Shown here one piece after another: positions 5,166 to 5,582 of a DNA stretch of 5,582 bases. The first letter of the stretch is position 1. Every line of letters begins with the position of its first letter. The notes beneath the pieces are model-generated. The model was not told where the DNA came from. It worked only from the letters and a program-made list of their open reading frames with translations, and searched no databases. The stretch is from contig JAFAWZ010000326.1 of the NCBI GenBank assembly GCA_019241495.1, positions 1 through 5,582 on the forward strand, given 5' to 3'. Source of the stretch: Acidimicrobiales bacterium. GTDB lineage: Bacteria; Actinomycetota; Acidimicrobiia; Acidimicrobiales; Palsa-688. The position numbers were made by a program, and so were the translations under genes.

Positions 5166-5582
5166 ATTTCCCGAATCCTGTTCACGACCACACTTTTGGC
5201 CGCCGGTACGGTTGGCACAGCCGGGCTGGCCAGCTCGACGACAGGTGTCGCATCGGCATCCCCCGCTTCCTCCACGGCCCAGGCCAGCTATAACGCCCGG
5301 GTGATACTCGACGGCGCCGACCTGCGTCACCCGGTAAGCGGCGGGACCGAGGCTCTCACCAAGCCCGACGACATAACCCGCCTGGCCAACCGACTGTTCG
5401 TCGCTTTCCAGAACGGTGTCGGCTCCGCCGGCGATCGCAGCTCGAGCGGGAACACGGCCAGCACTGTGGTGGAATTCACTCTGGAGGGCCGGGCCATACA
5501 TCAATGGGATCTCACCGGCAAGGTCGACGGGCTCACGGCGGACCCCCGCTCTCGTACCGTGGCGGCCACGGTCAACGAGGAC
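5163..5582 (+). CDS. Secreted protein, N-terminal part, probably beta-propeller-like (runs off the right edge)
   Basis: The frame is open for 140 codons from GTG 5163 to the edge, with no stop. The first 37 or so residues form a signal peptide: Arg4, the hydrophobic core ILFTTTLLAAGTVGTAGLA, then a Ser/Thr/Ala-rich region ending near SSTAQA. After it come TKPDDITRLANRLFVAFQNGVG (about 73-94), a Gly/Ser-rich turn, STVVEFTLEGRAIHQWDLTG and KVDGLTADPRSRTVAATVNED. The pattern of a strand reporting a value, a WDL(T)G strand and then DGLTADP resembles blades of secreted NHL/SMP-30-like beta-propellers, but too little is visible to be sure. Activity is unknown. It follows the phosphatase on the same strand after a strong hairpin, with its own ribosome-binding site; no promoter was recognised in the 49 bases between hairpin and start. 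Confidence 0.75.
   Translation, partial: MISRILFTTTLLAAGTVGTAGLASSTTGVASASPASSTAQASYNARVILDGADLRHPVSGGTEALTKPDDITRLANRLFVAFQNGVGSAGDRSSSGNTASTVVEFTLEGRAIHQWDLTGKVDGLTADPRSRTVAATVNED

Overview
The window reads as high-G+C (roughly two thirds by eye) DNA from an actinomycete-type bacterium. Supporting signs are G/C-ending codons, GTG and TTG starts, a DrrAB-type exporter, secreted proteins with Ala-rich signal peptides and TANNNT-like -10 elements. No marker gene fixes the genus. No rRNA, tRNA, CRISPR array, insertion sequence or phage gene was seen.

Layout. (1) At the left edge, on the minus strand, is the 5' end of a membrane-protein gene. Its first codons are a hexanucleotide repeat, and it runs out of the window at base 1. 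(2) Diverging from it is a plus-strand operon: a DrrA-type ABC ATPase (207-1250) and its ABC-2 permease (1247-2071), overlapping by 4 bases. Together they make a small drug or lipid exporter. (3) A 51-residue zinc-ribbon protein lies on the minus strand (2073-2228), tail to tail with the permease and one base from its stop. It is easily missed because it is short. (4) A 200-base divergent spacer with a 16-bp tandem repeat leads to a dienelactone-hydrolase-family enzyme (2429-3172). (5) A 148-base spacer holds five 11-bp phased repeats resembling PhoP (PHO) boxes. It precedes a secreted alkaline-phosphatase-superfamily protein that starts at TTG 3321. (6) After a strong 18-bp hairpin, a second secreted protein starts at GTG 5163 and runs off the right edge. 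It looks like a beta-propeller-type extracellular protein.

How the parts may work together. The ABC pair is a self-contained exporter of unknown substrate. The two secreted proteins on the right probably act outside the cell. If the 11-bp array is a real PhoP site, the phosphatase belongs to a phosphate-starvation response. The zinc-ribbon protein and the hydrolase diverge from a shared spacer and may share regulation. I see no clearly new multi-gene defence or mobile system. The items most worth checking are the 11-bp repeat array, the unannotated zinc-ribbon gene, the D-to-K change in the phosphatase metal motif, and the repeat-bearing N-terminus at the left edge.
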